A stretch of 64,000 nt of DNA from Silene conica (GCA_029255685.2 CM055320.2:44241910-44305909); one strand, 5' to 3'. Shown: positions 48,141 to 61,416, counted from the stretch's first letter. Translations and numbers: made by a program. Notes: generated by a model not told the origin, from the sequence alone.

Positions 48141-49919
48141 TGATACCTGTCGTTGTGGGTGTCAAAGATAAGATTTATAATACCGAACTAAAAATATAGA
48201 TAGTGATAGTAAGGGTCGAACCAGAGATAGACAAAGTTAATTCTGTTTGCTAAATTTAAAACTCATTCAAAGTAACAAAAGGGGGGGGGGGGGGGGGTGG
48301 GGGGTTGGTTTGTTTTGGTCTGAACTAAGTCTAAAAAAAAGAAATAAGAACAAAACTGAAAATTAAAATGTAAATGAATGATACAAGAGATGTTAGGATG
48401 TTCAGGTCGCTATAGCTATGATGGCAGACGGTCTAGGTAAATCCGTATTACAGTCGCGTAAGGGGTATAACAAGTCCTTTCGGTCCAGGTTAACTAATAA
48501 CTCCTTTCGGTCTATACTATTAGTCCCTAGGTCTCACATATACAGGTTGTCAACAATATAGGTGATTCCTAATGTCTAAGTCACATACCCTTTGGTCTTA
48601 GTAACTTAGCTGTCTTAAAACGTTGACTAATGCCCCTTCCCTTATCTCTCAATCCCGGGTGGGTCATTACTAAGCACCTAACAAGTCTCCTCTCGGTCTC
48701 ATTGATAGGTATTGCACTTAACGGAATGAAAACAGGTCTAATCATACGCGAAATCAGTCGATCGACCAAAGGTTGCGGTCGATCGACCAATCAACTCAGT
48801 CGACCGACCAGAGAAACCAGTCGGTCGACCAAGTACTGCTAAGGGTCGCCCTAAACTACGCCATTTACGCTATAGGTCGCCTACATCCTAACATAAGGGG
48901 TCTAGCTACTCATAATACTAATGAAAACAGGAATTATAATAATCAAAATAACATAAATCATGATGAATGAAATCGTAATTAAGAACAATGGCATGGGATT
49001 CTAACTATCCGGTACTAAACTATGAAAACTGTAATTAAACTAAAATTAGAGAACAAGAATTACCGTAACAATAAGGAGGAAAGTAAGAACGAGAATGAAC
49101 TTTATTGAAATATTGCGTGGAACTGATTGTTTGTAAAAAGTAAAACTAAACCTAATAACAAAGAAGCTAATGAACTTTTATTGTAAACTAAAATAAGACT
49201 TGATAGGTAGTGGATTTGATGATGAGTACAAAAGGGTTGACAAGCTTTTATAGAGAAATATCGATGCTTCTTTCAAAACCTAGCTTCATTACGGGCTTAT
49301 TTAGGCGTTTAAAATCTTCCGTAATGGGCCATGTGGTCGATCGACCGATGATGCTGGTCTGTCGACCAACTGTCGGGCTTCTGAAATCTCGCGCATCAGG
49401 TGGTCGATCGACCAAACAGCAGGTACAGTAATGCATACTGACGAATTCTGCAGCGCGCGTCGATCTTAAAATAACTGCCATTTCTTCGTTACTCATCATA
49501 ATAAGGCGATTCTCGCGGCGTTGGAAATATAAGAGGATAAGCTTTCACGTCCAACTGGAATCACTCCATTATCAGCTCTAGAAGTCGAGATATAGCCATT
49601 TGAAACAGGCTCCAATATCGTGGATCGATTCTTTGCTTTTTAGAGCTTGTAAACTGTATGTACTTTTGCTTATGCTATCTTCAGGCCTTGAAATGTGCTC
49701 TAGGCTTTGTTCCTCCTTCGTTCCTTCGTATACTTAGTCATGCAAATCACTTGAGGATGGGTTTGAATCAAAATTGCCTTATTTCCGCATAAATCTGCAA
49801 TAATGCATAAAAATACGAAAGTAGACGAAATAGGAGAAATAAAAACCAAAAACTCATAAATGAGCTCTGAAATGCGTGTAAAAAATAGATGTAAAACATC
49901 ATAAAATAGACACGCATCA
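48141..49919 (-). repeat. Left LTR of gag-only Gypsy
   Basis: 1779 bp, TGATAC...GCATCA. Contains a G17 run at 48281-48297. Box runs at 48757/48778/48799/48820 and 49336/49357, plus a single box at 49403. Has a 140-bp stretch (48407-48546) missing from the right LTR. Confidence 0.85.
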
Positions 49920-52053
49920 AATTCCCCAAACCAAACCCTTGCTTGTCCTCAAGCAAGAACTAGACGCGATCTTAAACTAATGGAACGATTTCAATCTCAG
50001 ATCGAAATGCAAATGTAAAGCCTAAACCAATTTAATGCCAAGTCAACAATGAAAGAGTAAATGAATCATGCAAACGAGTTATGAAGTTATCAAACTTTGC
50101 TAATCTATCAACCATATAGACTTTTCACAATGGACTCTCGCGGGTCGCTCAATATCACACAATAAGCAAAGGGTGAGTGTATGTAAAAGATAGAAAGAGT
50201 TAATTTGTAAACACTCTCACCTAACTTCGACCCATGAAAACATGCCTGCAATATAACATGAAAACAATCTCTACAACCGTGCATATACATACCAATCTAG
50301 TGACTTTGACACACACTGAGGTAAAGAAGGGATATGTGAGGTAATGGGTAAGAAAGGTTAAGATGATTTTGGATATGTGGAGTTAGATAGCCAAGCTAGC
50401 AAAACTGGGATCCAAACAACGAATTTCACAACTTTCAACCCAATGAACTTAAACACAATGCTATTTTTGTAGCACAAATCTCACAAGTATTCCAAGGAAA
50501 TTGACTCCCACATGATATGAATGAAGTATAGGAGTAATAAATGCTAAAGAAAGGAATTTTTGAACAAACTGCACTTTTCTGTTTTTGTCAGTTGGTCGAC
50601 CGACCAAGTGATGCGGTCGGTCGACTGACTTGCAGTGTACTTTTTTTTTTCGATCTTTTCTTTCTTTCTTTCTCAATTGAGAGCGTAACAACCAAAAAGA
50701 CCTAAAACATTCCCGTGACCAGAAATACTAGCTCGAATAAGGTGGGCTAAGTATGAGATGTAGCTTATGGGACAAAAATGTAAATTTGGCTATGTGAAGC
50801 TTATGGGTAAGATAAGAAAAAGGGACCTCAATTGCACGTGTCAAAAATCACAAAAATTGATAGCATACAGGTATAAAGCAGATTAAATTCATGTTTATGC
50901 ATATTGATGTAACATGTGTCATGGGGAGTACTATTCACATCCTAAACAACTGATCATAGATGACACCAGTAAAAGGGCTCTAGAAAACTCAGAATGTATA
51001 GTAGTTTGCCAAAATTCAAAGTCAAGTCTCAAGATTAACAACTAGTTTGACAAAAAAACTCGTAGACTATGCATATGATTTTACTACTAAAACATGTTGA
51101 CAAGCAAGGCTTAGGCATAAACAGATGAAATGCAAAGTAATCATTGAAATACTATCGTTCCGACTCAACCTATATGCTGAAATAAACGTGCATTTTTTTG
51201 TAATTTTTTTTTGAATTTTCTCATTTTTTTTTGGATTTTTGTGTATATGCAAGGGAAATGAAAGAAAAAATGCGAAACAGAAATGCAATAAACGTGAGAC
51301 AAAAATGCAATAAAACATGAATGCGACGCAAAACCCTTCCCCAAACCAAATTACACAATGTCCCCATTGTGCAAAAGCAATGCAAAGGATTATAGAAAAC
51401 GGGAATTTGCGTAAAATTGACTAAAGAAACAAAAAGGAACGAACTCACAAGATATTTTCGCGACAAGAAACCTCCCCAAACCAGCGTGAGCTAGGAGGTT
51501 GCGATAGCCAGCAGTGCTACCAAAAGGACCTGAAAAGGACAGAAAGACAAAACCCTTTTTCGGAAGTTAAACGTGTTGGGTGATAAATGAGAATTACAGG
51601 GAATGAAAATAGAAGATAAATTAAGAGCATAAAAGAAAGTATAGAGAGAAAGACTCCCTAGGCTTGCTTGTACGCTCCCCGAGGTTACCGTGACAGGCAG
51701 TAGTAGCATAGGTGGTCGATCGACCACAGGATCCGGTCGACCGACCATTGCTCAATGATTAGAAGGCTACTGGAGTGTAGTCATTGGTCGACCGACTAAT
51801 GTAACTGGTCGGTCGACCACTTTTCCTGTAACAAAGCTCGTTTTCTTCTTCTAATTAACTCAACGGATTGAGTTAATCTTTCACAAAACCTGTAAAACAC
51901 ATTTAACGCGCCCAAAACTTGCGCCAAACCCAAAACTACCAAGTCTATAGTCTCAAAACAAAACAACGAAAGCAAAAAGAGTCTAAGTCTAAAAGCAAAA
52001 ACAAAAAGTAGTCCAACGAAAACCGAAATAGAACACTTGACTGGCACTACGAC
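49920..52053 (-). other. Non-coding 3' internal region of gag-only Gypsy
   Basis: About 2.1 kb between gag and the 3' LTR where pol would be expected; no coding frame. Starts with the polypurine-like stretch. Box pairs at 50595/50616, 51715/51736 and 51787/51808. Homologous to 29204-30709. Confidence 0.7.
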
Positions 52054-53673
52054 TCAACAGCAAGATACCCCAAAGTAAGGCACTTGACTAAAGGAGGTCC
52101 TTTCTGCAGTATGGACCGCTACTCTAGGCTCCCAGAAAACAAGCCTAGCCGGAGGAAGGGTATCTGGTGTCGCATAAGCTATGACACGCTTTTTTACTTT
52201 GCCCGGCCTATCTCGCTCAGCAACTTGCTTAAATTCTGTTTCACTAGTATCACCAGGATCTCCTATGCCCTCTTTGCCATGACCCGCAGCAACAGAAATA
52301 ACATCATGGTCCTCCAGTTTTCTCCCAAGCTCAAGGCCTTTGACGATCTCCAAGATTTTACCGAACTGACGCTCCAACTTCACTTTCTCCAAATGATCCG
52401 GATACGGGACCGCAACACTAGCCGTAGGGTCAGCAACCTTCGGCTTCTTTAACTTCAGAATCCCCGTCAAGTCAGTGATGAGAGAAGAGTTAAGTAACTC
52501 AAGAGGCGAATCCATATTCTGCTCAGGTGTCTCGGTCGGTCGACTGGGAATGTCAGTCGGTCGACCAGTCGAACTTGGAACAGAAGGTTTCTGGTTGTCA
52601 GAAACTGACGAATCAACAGGTCTTTCGGTCGATCGACCATGTATACTGGTCGGTCGACTGACTTTACTGGGGACGAGATCAACTTCCACATCAGAAACTT
52701 CATCAGACCTCTCTTGGGATGCCGGTCCATCATATGAGAGACCGCTTCAGAGATTAATGGCATTGATCGTCTCCACGGGACTCTCACATTTGCTCGGAGA
52801 GTTAGCAATCTGATTAGCAGCTAAGATTGCTATTTGGCTCTCAAAGTTCTTCAATGATGCAGCTTGAGCCTTTTTCATTTCCAACATTTGAGTCATGAGG
52901 GTTTGGACAAGCGTTCTCAACTCCGCAGCCTCATTTGTTTCATGAACGGGAGCATTCTCTAGCTTTTCAAAACGGGCGTTAATGGATGCTTCAAGTGCTG
53001 CAACATGACGTGTTTCAACACTTGTGTTCGGCTAATTCCCACGTGAATTCCCATTTTCAGCTCTATGAATCGCCATCTTCTCAATAATGTCCCAACCCTC
53101 ATCAGAAGCTACATTATTTCGAAATCTAAAATTTGTAGCCGAATCAAGGATGACTCTGTAGTCATCATATAAAGAGTTATAGAATTGGTTGCAAAGGTAC
53201 CATTCCTCAAAGTCGTGGTGAGGAACAGATCGAACCAACTTCTTAAAATGGGCCCACGCTTCATGAAATTCCTCATCGGGTCCTTGCTGGAAATTTGAAA
53301 TTTGAACTCTCAAAGCATTGGTTTTCGCAGGTGAAATGTACTGTTTGCAGAAAGCCAATGCCAAAGATGTCCAGTCTGTAACTCTAGCTACTACCTTATC
53401 AAGGTAGCGAATCCATTGACATGCAAAATCTTTCAAGGAGAAAAGAAACGTCTTCTCCTTAACTTCATCTTGCGTCACTCCAGCCGGTACGGGTATGGAA
53501 CAACAATAATCCGTAAATAGCTCCAAATGCTTCCAAGGATCCTCATCCGGTAGAGCGGCAAACTGATTTTGCTCCACCAATTCGATATAGGAAAGCCGAA
53601 TTTCAAAGGAGAGAGTAAATCCCTGTGGGAGGCCGTGTGCTGTTGGCTGAAGATTATCAGATATCGTAGGCAT
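52054..53673 (-). pseudogene. Gypsy (Athila-like) gag, two in-frame stops
   Basis: 540-codon frame from ATG 53673 with stops at 53032-53034 (TAG) and 52747-52749 (TGA) and no frameshift. The N-terminal part has the LPDEDPWKHLELFTDYC and FSLKDFACQWI blocks of Gypsy gag. The C-terminal part has VPYPDHLEKVKLERQFGKI, matching the segment that precedes protease in Athila-type polyproteins. Box pairs at 52535/52556 and 52628/52649 lie inside the coding frame and are translated as repeated RPT. Capsid function is probably lost unless the stops are suppressed. Confidence 0.82.
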
Positions 53674-53836
53674 GATCGCAAAGAACTAAGAGTACTCAAG
53701 CCTTCCTCTCAAAAACCTTACTTCTAACTCTGCACAAGCAAAACTAGAAGCAAAAGTAAGCAACGGTCTCAAGGAACCAAAGTTCCTTGAGACAAGAAAA
53801 ATAAATTAAAACTAAAGCAAACAAAATTATACCGTC

Positions 53837-53854
53837 TCCCCGGCAACGACGCCA
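53837..53854 (-). other. Primer-binding site (tRNA-Asp)
   Basis: Plus-strand TCCCCGGCAACGACGCCA is the 3' end of plant tRNA-Asp(GTC) with G to A at one base; it lies five bases left of the right LTR. Confidence 0.8.
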
Positions 53855-53859
53855 AAATT

Positions 53860-55517
53860 TGATACACGTCGTTGTGGGTGTCAAAGATAAGATTTATAAT
53901 ACCGAACTAAAACTATAGATAGTGATAGTAAGGGTCGAACCACAGAGAGACAAGGTTAATTCTGTTTGCTAAATTTAAAGCTCATTCAAAGTAACAAAAG
54001 GGGGGGTTTTGATTTGTTTTGGTCTGAACTAAGTCTAAAAAAAAAAAAGAAATAAGAACAAAACTGAAAATAAAGATGTAAATGAAGGATAAAAGAGATG
54101 TTAGGATGTTCGGGTTGTCAACAATATAGGTGATTCCTAATGTCTAAGTCACAAACCCTTCGGTCTTAGTAACTTAGCTGTCTTAAAATGTTAACTAATG
54201 CCCCTTCCCTTATCTCTCGATCCCGGGTGGGTCATTACTAAGCACCTAACAAGTCTCCTCTCGGTCTCATTGATAGGTATTGCACTTAACGGAATGAAAA
54301 CAAGTCTAATCATACGCGAAATCAGTCGATCGACCAAAGGTTGCGGTCGATCGACCAATCAACTCAGTCGACCGACCAGAAAAACCAGTCGGTCGACCAA
54401 GTACTGCTACGGGTCGCCCTAAACTACGCCATCTACGGTATAGGTCGCCTACAACCTAACATAAGGGGTCTAGCTACTCATAATACTAATGAAAACAGGA
54501 ATTATAATAATCAAAATAACATAAATCATGATGAATGAAATCGTAATTAAGAACAATGGCATGGGATTCTAACTATCCGGTACTAAACTACGAAAACTTT
54601 AATTAAACTGAAATTAGGGAACAAGAATTACCGTAACAATAAGGAGGAAAGTAAGAACGGGAATGAACTTTATTGAAATATTGCGTGGAACTGATTGTTT
54701 GTAAAAACTAAAACTAAACCTAATAACAAAGAAGCTAATGAACTTTTATTGTAAACTAAAATAAGACTTGATAGGTAGTGGATTTGATGATGAGTACAAA
54801 AGGGTTGACAAGCTTTTATAGAGAAATGTCGATGCTTCCTTCAAAACCTAGCTTCATCACGGGGTTATTTAGGCGTTTAAAATCTTCCTTAATGGGCCAT
54901 GTGGTCGATCGACCGATGATGCTGGTCGGTCGACCAACTATCGGGTTTCTAAAATCTCGCGCATCAGGTACCTTGGTCGACCGACCATAGTAGGTGGTCG
55001 ATCGACCAAACAACAGGTACAGTAATTTATTCTAACGAATTCTGCAGCGCGCGTCGATCTTAAAATAGCTGCCATTTCTTCGTTAGTCATCATAATAAGG
55101 CGATTCTCGCGGCGTTGGAAAGCTAAGAGGATAGGCTTTCACCTCCAACTGGAATCACTCCATTATCAGCTCTAGAAGTCGAGATATAGCCATTTGAAAC
55201 AGGCTGCAATATCGTGGATCGATTCTTTGCTTTTTAGAGCTTGTAAACTGTATATATGCACCTTTGCTTATGCTATCTTCAGGCCTTGAAATGTGCTCTA
55301 GGCTTTGTTCCTCCTTCGTTCCTTCGTATCCTTAGTCATGCAAATCACTTGAGGACGGGTTTGAATCGAAATTGCCTTATTTCAGCATAAATCTGCAATA
55401 ATGCATAAAAATACGAAAGTAGACGAAATAGGAGAAATAAAAACCAAAAACTCATAAATGAGCTCTCACATGCGTGTAAAAAATAGATGTAATACATCAT
55501 AAAATAGACACGCATCA
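53860..55517 (-). repeat. Right LTR of gag-only Gypsy (5' LTR)
   Basis: 1658 bp. Boxes at 54325/54346/54367/54388, 54904/54925 and 54976/54997. Lacks the 140 bp present at 48407-48546; the break lies at a CAGGT direct repeat. It has one extra box unit (about 26 bp near 54970) that the left LTR lacks. Confidence 0.85.
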
Positions 55518-55522
55518 GTCGA

Positions 55523-55945
55523 CGCATTTTACTAGTTGATCTGGTAAACTTTGACCTAGACCGAAAGGTTGGAAAGGGTGAGACTTGTAGTAACACATTA
55601 GGGCACGTGGTGAGAGCGAAAGCTAAGCTATTGTTGTCTTAGGGAGAATTGAGACCGAAATGAGATTTTCGCTAACCCTTGGATTATATTTAAACTTTTT
55701 ATTATGATACTTGATTACTAGGCTTAATTAATTATGGTGAACCAATTGTCTTAGCTATTTCTTTTCTTTGCTATAATTTTATTTCTTTTCTCTTTTTTTA
55801 TCCCTTTGTTTTTTTAGTTTAGATTATACAAACCCTAAAATCCCCCTTTGTGACTAATAGACGAACCTTAGAACATATATCTTGCCTCCCTGTGGATTCG
55901 ACCCGACTTCCCTAGCTATATTAGTTTAGGCCAGTTGGTTTATCT
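55523..55945 (+). mobile_element. Old Gypsy LTR, segment 3 of 3
   Basis: Continuation of 48140 after the gag-only element. Contains the sequence CTCCCTGTGGATTCGACCCG near 55885-55905, common near the 3' end of Gypsy LTRs. It breaks off near 55945 against Copia sequence, so its true end is missing. Confidence 0.5.
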
Positions 55946-57157
55946 TTATCGAGTACGGAAACAGAAATAATATTCTTAGATAAACTGGGTACATAATAAC
56001 ATTTATACAAATATAACTCGAATCCACTCGGCGGTTGGATTACATATGTTCCCATCGAGGTTGCAGCAACTTTTGCTTCATTCCCGACTCGCAGGTCCAC
56101 ATCACCCTTTGCGAGAGGTGTGATGTTTCTTAGGCCCTGCATATGATTACACAAATGAGAACCACAACCATTATCAAGTAACCAAGTTCCGAAACTTACA
56201 TGGTTAATGTCAATCATATGAATATAAGATAACATACCAACAAGAGTGACGCGGCTTCCTTTTATGTCTTCACGGTAGACAGGACAGTTTCTCCTCTAAT
56301 GCCCATTCTTGTGGCAATGGTGGCACTCAATGTCACTGTCTTTTCTCTTTGTCTTGCCTAGTGAGCTACTTGTCTCACCAGACCCACTCTTGAATCCAGC
56401 CCTTTTAAACTTTGGTGGCTTAGCTACAGTTAGCTCGCCATGAGCCTTTCCCTTACCTTTACCCTTATTTTCAATCATGAGAACATCTTGCTTCATGCTC
56501 CCACTCAACTTAAGATCCTTCTCGGGCTTTAACAGAGGGAGTATAGCTCACGAGGACTTTTCCTCATGTCGTTCATATAATAGTTCGCCTGAATAAGGAA
56601 AAACCACCGTGAAGTGAATGAAGCATTCAATCAATGATTATGTTCTCACTGATTTTGCAGTTTAGAGACTCTAATTTCTCGACATTCTCAATCATAATAA
56701 GAATGTGTGGGCTAACTGGTTGGCTCTACCGGAGTTTCACATCAAAGAAGCGACATGTATGCTCATAAGTAACGATTCTCGGTGCTTTTGAGAACTCGTT
56801 AGTGAGCGTGGTGAAAATCTTATTTGCACCATGGGAAATGAAGCGCCTTTGCAAATTGGATTCCATTGCAAAGATGAGTACGTACTTTATCGCACCTACT
56901 TCCATAACAAAATCGCTATATGCTTGTGATACGTTAGCTCTTGCATTGGGGCCTGGGTTGGGTGGTAACGGCTCAGTCAAGTACTTGAGCTTACCATCAG
57001 CTATGGCTGCATTCCGTAATGCCGCCTCCCAGTCCGCAAAGTTGGACCCATCATTTTTCAGTCGCGTGGACTGATTCATGTGGTCCATGAAAGCTTTTAG
57101 CCAGGATTCACGTGCTAGAGTGGCACTAGGAATGGGGACATCAACATGGCCAACCAT
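55946..57157 (-). pseudogene. Copia gag-protease pseudogene, decayed copy
   Basis: Gag starts at ATG 57157 and reads to a TAG after FFDVKLR near 56726. It then continues with stops and frameshifts through the zinc knuckle (CHHCHKNGH followed by a stop where Trp is expected) and a protease region at 55950-56235. The catalytic DTG of the protease reads DNG. Not functional. Confidence 0.82.
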
Positions 57158-57288
57158 TTGTTATAAACAGTAATATCAAACGTGAAATGATTTCTACACT
57201 GAAAAAGGAGAACTCAAAAAAATAATACAAAAAAAACCCTAACAAGCTCTTAGCCATGGCGATTTGAGGAGGATTTGACGGCTGTGTT

Positions 57289-58504
57289 TTGGAGACCCTA
57301 TGCACTATGGCTAAGGACTCTTCACCATCACAACTAAGCAACATCACCAATAGGAAAACTATGGCTAGTAAGGATAGAAGAAAGAAGGAACATATGACAA
57401 AAGGACCGAATATAGAAGAGGCAAGAAAGTTTGGAAGTGTGACATCCATTGCAGGGGTAGCACCCTTTGATTTCACTGAGGCTTCTGAACAAAGGCAGAT
57501 AATAGAGGTAACTAATGAATCCAATGATGACTCTATGGGAGACTGGTTTGATAGACATGGACGTAAGATCATAGATATTTATAGATGATGATCAAGAGAT
57601 CATCACCATAACAGAGGAGGACATACAGTCTTAGATAGAATTTTGGAAATATGCAGTGTCTGGAGTTGTCATAGGATCAAACCCTCCTTCGCCTGTATTC
57701 GAAGGTTATCTCAGACGAATATGGAAGCATCACAAAATAGAGACTATATCGTTCATGCATAATGGAGTTTTCTTGGTACGATTCCAAACACAGGAGATGC
57801 AAGAGGCAGTGTTAGCAGCAGGAATGCACATGTTTGACAGTAAACCTGTCATAGTTAAAAAATGGATGCCTGATGTTGATATGGAAAAGGAAGATGTGAA
57901 ATCTGTACCTACATGGATCAGACTGCACAAACTACCTCTTAAATTTTGGGGAGCCAGTACCCCTAAGATTGTTGGGAGGGTAGACAAGTTTTTAAAACGT
58001 GATGAGGCTACAGAAAGCAGGACTAGATTGGGCTTTGCACGAGTGTTGATAGAAGTACAAGTGGATCAGAAATTCCCAAGTACTATCAGAGTGAAGGATG
58101 AGAAGGGTGCTATTATAGACATAGAAGTGGAGTATGAATGGACACCCAATAGATGCAGCAAGTGTAAGAACATTGACCATATGGCTAATAGCTGCAGGAA
58201 GCAACCAGAGCAGCAACCTAAGCCCCAACAGGTGTGGAGGAGGAAGGTGGGCACCTCAGGTGCTAGACCACCCATCCCACCAATGACTACACGCATAACT
58301 GCACCTAAGCCACAGAAGGGGGCTCAGGCAGACACAGACCAGGAAAGTGATGCTGACACAGAACCAGAATATGGTATGCCAAGGTCATTTATGACTGAAA
58401 AAGAGGGACAAATTACTAGTCCATCTTTTAAACTCATATTGATAGGTGCTAACCTGAAGGAAGGAGAAACCAGTAGGCCACCATCACCAACAATAATTCC
58501 ATGA
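57289..58504 (+). pseudogene. LINE ORF1 (DUF4283 and zinc knuckle), broken
   Basis: The RNA-binding ORF1 product. A frameshift near 57588 and a TAG at 57632-57634 break the front part. The rest reads DUF4283 (IWKHHKIETISFMHNGVFLV) and a zinc knuckle CSKCKNIDHMANSC. The stop TGA (58502-58504) overlaps the ORF2 start ATG at 58501. Confidence 0.78.
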
Positions 58505-61416
58505 TTGTTGGAATATGGAATGTTAGAGGTATGAATAAAGTACACAAGCAGCGGGATATAAATAAATTGCTGCTTCAGAATAGAGTAGGTTTATTTGCTT
58601 TACTAGAAACTAAAATTAAGCCTCATAACCAACATCAAGCCATGACTATCTTTCAGAATTGAAGCATTAGCACTAATGCTCATACACATCCAGGGGGAAG
58701 GATTTGGATTGGGTGGAACCCTGATGAATACCATGTGGATTTTTTGGAATATGACCCTCAATATATCCATTTAGCTGTGGAACACATACCTATCCATGTC
58801 AAATACCAATTTACAATGGTATATGCCTATACTGGGATTGCAGAAATGGATGATTTGTGGACCAGTCTCGCAAGACTGGCAGATGGAATGAATGAAGCTT
58901 GGGCAGTGGGAGGTGACTTTAACTGTGTAATGCAACCTGAGGAGAGACTAGGAGGTGGGTTTAGTCTTGCTGAAGCCACCCCTTTCCAAGAGTGTATTGT
59001 TTACTGTGAGCTCGCAGAATGTCCTACTGTTGGGGCATATTATACTTGGACTAATAAGCAAAAACCAGAAGATAAGGTATATACCAAGATAGATATGGTG
59101 TTTACAAATGCTGAATGGGATAGAATTCTTCCTGATATGAAGGCCAATTACATCCCTGAGGGATACTTTGATTATAATCCCTGCATCATCAGGAGTAGGA
59201 CTAATAATGGGACCAAGAACAGGCCTTTTAATTTTCAGTATATGTGGTGTGAAGCTAAAGACTTCCTGCAGGTCATAGATCAGAACTGGCATACTCAGAA
59301 ATATGGGACACATATGTACTTGCTGGTGCACAAGTTGAAAGCATTAAAACAGCCACTAAAAGAACTGAATAAGCAGAAATTTGCAGATATTGAGCTAGCT
59401 GCTAAAATGGCCAGATTACATCTTCAACATTGCCAAGATCAACTGATATTGCTCCCTGGGGATCAAGTGCTGATGCAGCTTGAGTATGATGCACATGAAA
59501 AGTATACTCAACTGAAAAAACATGCATTTATTTATTTACAACAGAAAGCTAAAGTCAAGTGGCTTCAAGAGGGTGATGCTAACACAACCTATTTTCATGG
59601 AATGTTGAGGGATAGAAGGAGAATGAACACTGTACATCAAATAGAAGATGGGGAGTGCAACCAGCACATAAATCCTCATGATATCCAAGAGAGCTTTCTG
59701 GCCTTCTACAAGAAACTACTGGGGACTAGTCTTGAGACTACACCTGTGGCCTCTCATATAGTGCAGCAGGGCAAACTCTGCACATCTGAGCATTCTGATA
59801 TTTTAGAGTAGGCCATCACTAATGAAGAAATCAAGGAAATACTCTTTAGTATTCCTGATGAGAAGGCACCAGGGCCTGATGGCTACTCCAACAAATTTTT
59901 CAAGGCCAGTTGGGAGTATATTGAGACCACTACATCATTCTCTCTATGCCTTAAAGGAGATACTTTTAGGTTCTTTCAAGGAAAGAGAGGGCTTAGACAA
60001 GGGGACCCCTTGTCTCCTCTGCTGTTCACAATCTGTATGGAGTATTTATCAAGACTTCTGCAACACACCACTCAAACTATGGCCTTTAAATACCATCCTT
60101 TGTGTGGTCCTATGAAGCTGTCACATCTGATGTTTGCAGATGATTTATTGATGTTTAGCAAAGGGGACATCCACTCAATCATGATCCTCCTCAGAACCTT
60201 TGCTACATTCGCATCATTTTCAGGACTGAAAATGAGCCCAGGGAAAACTAATGTCTATTTCAATGGGGTTCAAAGTGCTGTGAAGGCTGATGTTACTCAG
60301 GTGGCAGGCTGTGTGAAAGGGACATTGCCATTTAGATATCTGGGGGTTCCTATAAAACCAACCAAGCTTAATGAAAAGAATTGCAAACCTATAATAGACA
60401 AGGAGATGGAGAGGATTAGGGCCATAGGAACAAAGAAGCTATCTTATGCAGGGAGGTTGGTCCTCATAAAATCTGTTCCCAAGACTCTACATAATTATTG
60501 GGCTCAAATTTTTATACTTCCAACAGCTGTAATCCATAACATGTGCAGGACCTTCCTGTGGGATGGAGGGGTTGATAATAAGAGAGTGCCTCCAGTGGCA
60601 TGGGAGAAAGCTTGTAAACCAATAAAAGCAGGAGGATTGGGCATTAAAACTGATCTGATTTGGAATAGAGCAGTAGTGGGAAAAATGGCATGGTGGATTC
60701 ATGCTAAGCCTGACAAACTATAGGTTCAGTGGGTTAACCACACATACCTCAAGGGACAAGGATGGAATACTTAAAATCCACCTATAGATGTTGCGTGGAC
60801 ATGGAAAAAATATGCAAGATGAAGGAGATGATTACTGCACTGCCTTATGACATAACAGCTAGCCAAGCCCAGTATTCAATAAGGAAGGTATATGCTCTGA
60901 TGCAGCCAGTAACTACTACCCAACAATGGACTTCTTTGGTCTGGAACACATGGACAACCCCTAAGCATGTGTTTGTGAATTGGATGCACCATCATGATGG
61001 GATGTCTACTAAAGACAAGATGCTGAGATATGGTATAACACATGGTGATCAGTGTTGCATTTGTTGGAATGCTACTGAACTGCCTACACATTTATTCTTT
61101 GAGTGCCTATATAGTAAGAGGATTATTATACATATTCAGGAGTGGCTGAAAATGAACATTCCAAATGCACAGGTCACATAATAGAGACTGAGAAAGAGAG
61201 GATCCAAACTTGAGAGGAGTGATCAATGGCATATTGAATGCAACAGTCTATCATATCTGGATGCAAAGGAATAAGGCTAGAATGGAATACAAACTGATGA
61301 GACCAGATGTGGTGTTCAAAAACATTCAGACAGAAATGAGAACTAGAATTCTGAACAGATGTAAAGGACATATCCCTAGCAAGGATAAGTCCTGGATAGA
61401 TAGCTTGATGATGTAA
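58501..61416 (+). pseudogene. LINE ORF2 (endonuclease, reverse transcriptase, zf-RVT), broken
   Basis: From ATG 58501: endonuclease with WNVRG, LLETK, GDFN and KIDMVF, but the usual SDH catalytic motif reads FDYN. Stops at 58660-58662, 59809-59811 and about 60721. The reverse transcriptase keeps APGPDGYSNKFFKASW, then jumps at about 59930 to LKGDTFRFFQGKRGLRQGDP, so a large part including motif A is deleted in frame; FADDLLMF is present near 60135. The zf-RVT domain is at 60762-61181 and the C-terminal tail at 61210-61416. Cannot encode an active enzyme. Confidence 0.82.

Larger units (their letters stand above)
48136..55522 (-). mobile_element. Gag-only Gypsy retrotransposon (TR-GAG type)
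   Basis: LTRs 48141-49919 and 53860-55517, target duplication GTCGA at 48136-48140 and 55518-55522, minus orientation. The primer-binding site at 53837-53854 is complementary to tRNA-Asp with one mismatch, as in Athila-like elements. Polypurine-like stretch (minus-sense GGTTTGGGGAATT) next to the left LTR. The internal region of 3.9 kb codes only for gag; no protease, reverse transcriptase or integrase remains. This is the layout described for non-autonomous terminal-repeat elements with gag only. Confidence 0.85.

Noticed and set aside
48281-48297. G17 run as a G-quadruplex control element
   Set aside because: The other LTR has only a short G run at the same place, so it is a slippage or sequencing length difference.
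57141-57572. 143-aa minus-strand ORF with hydrophobic stretches
   Set aside because: Antisense to LINE ORF1 and its leader; hydrophobic composition follows from the A-rich sense strand.
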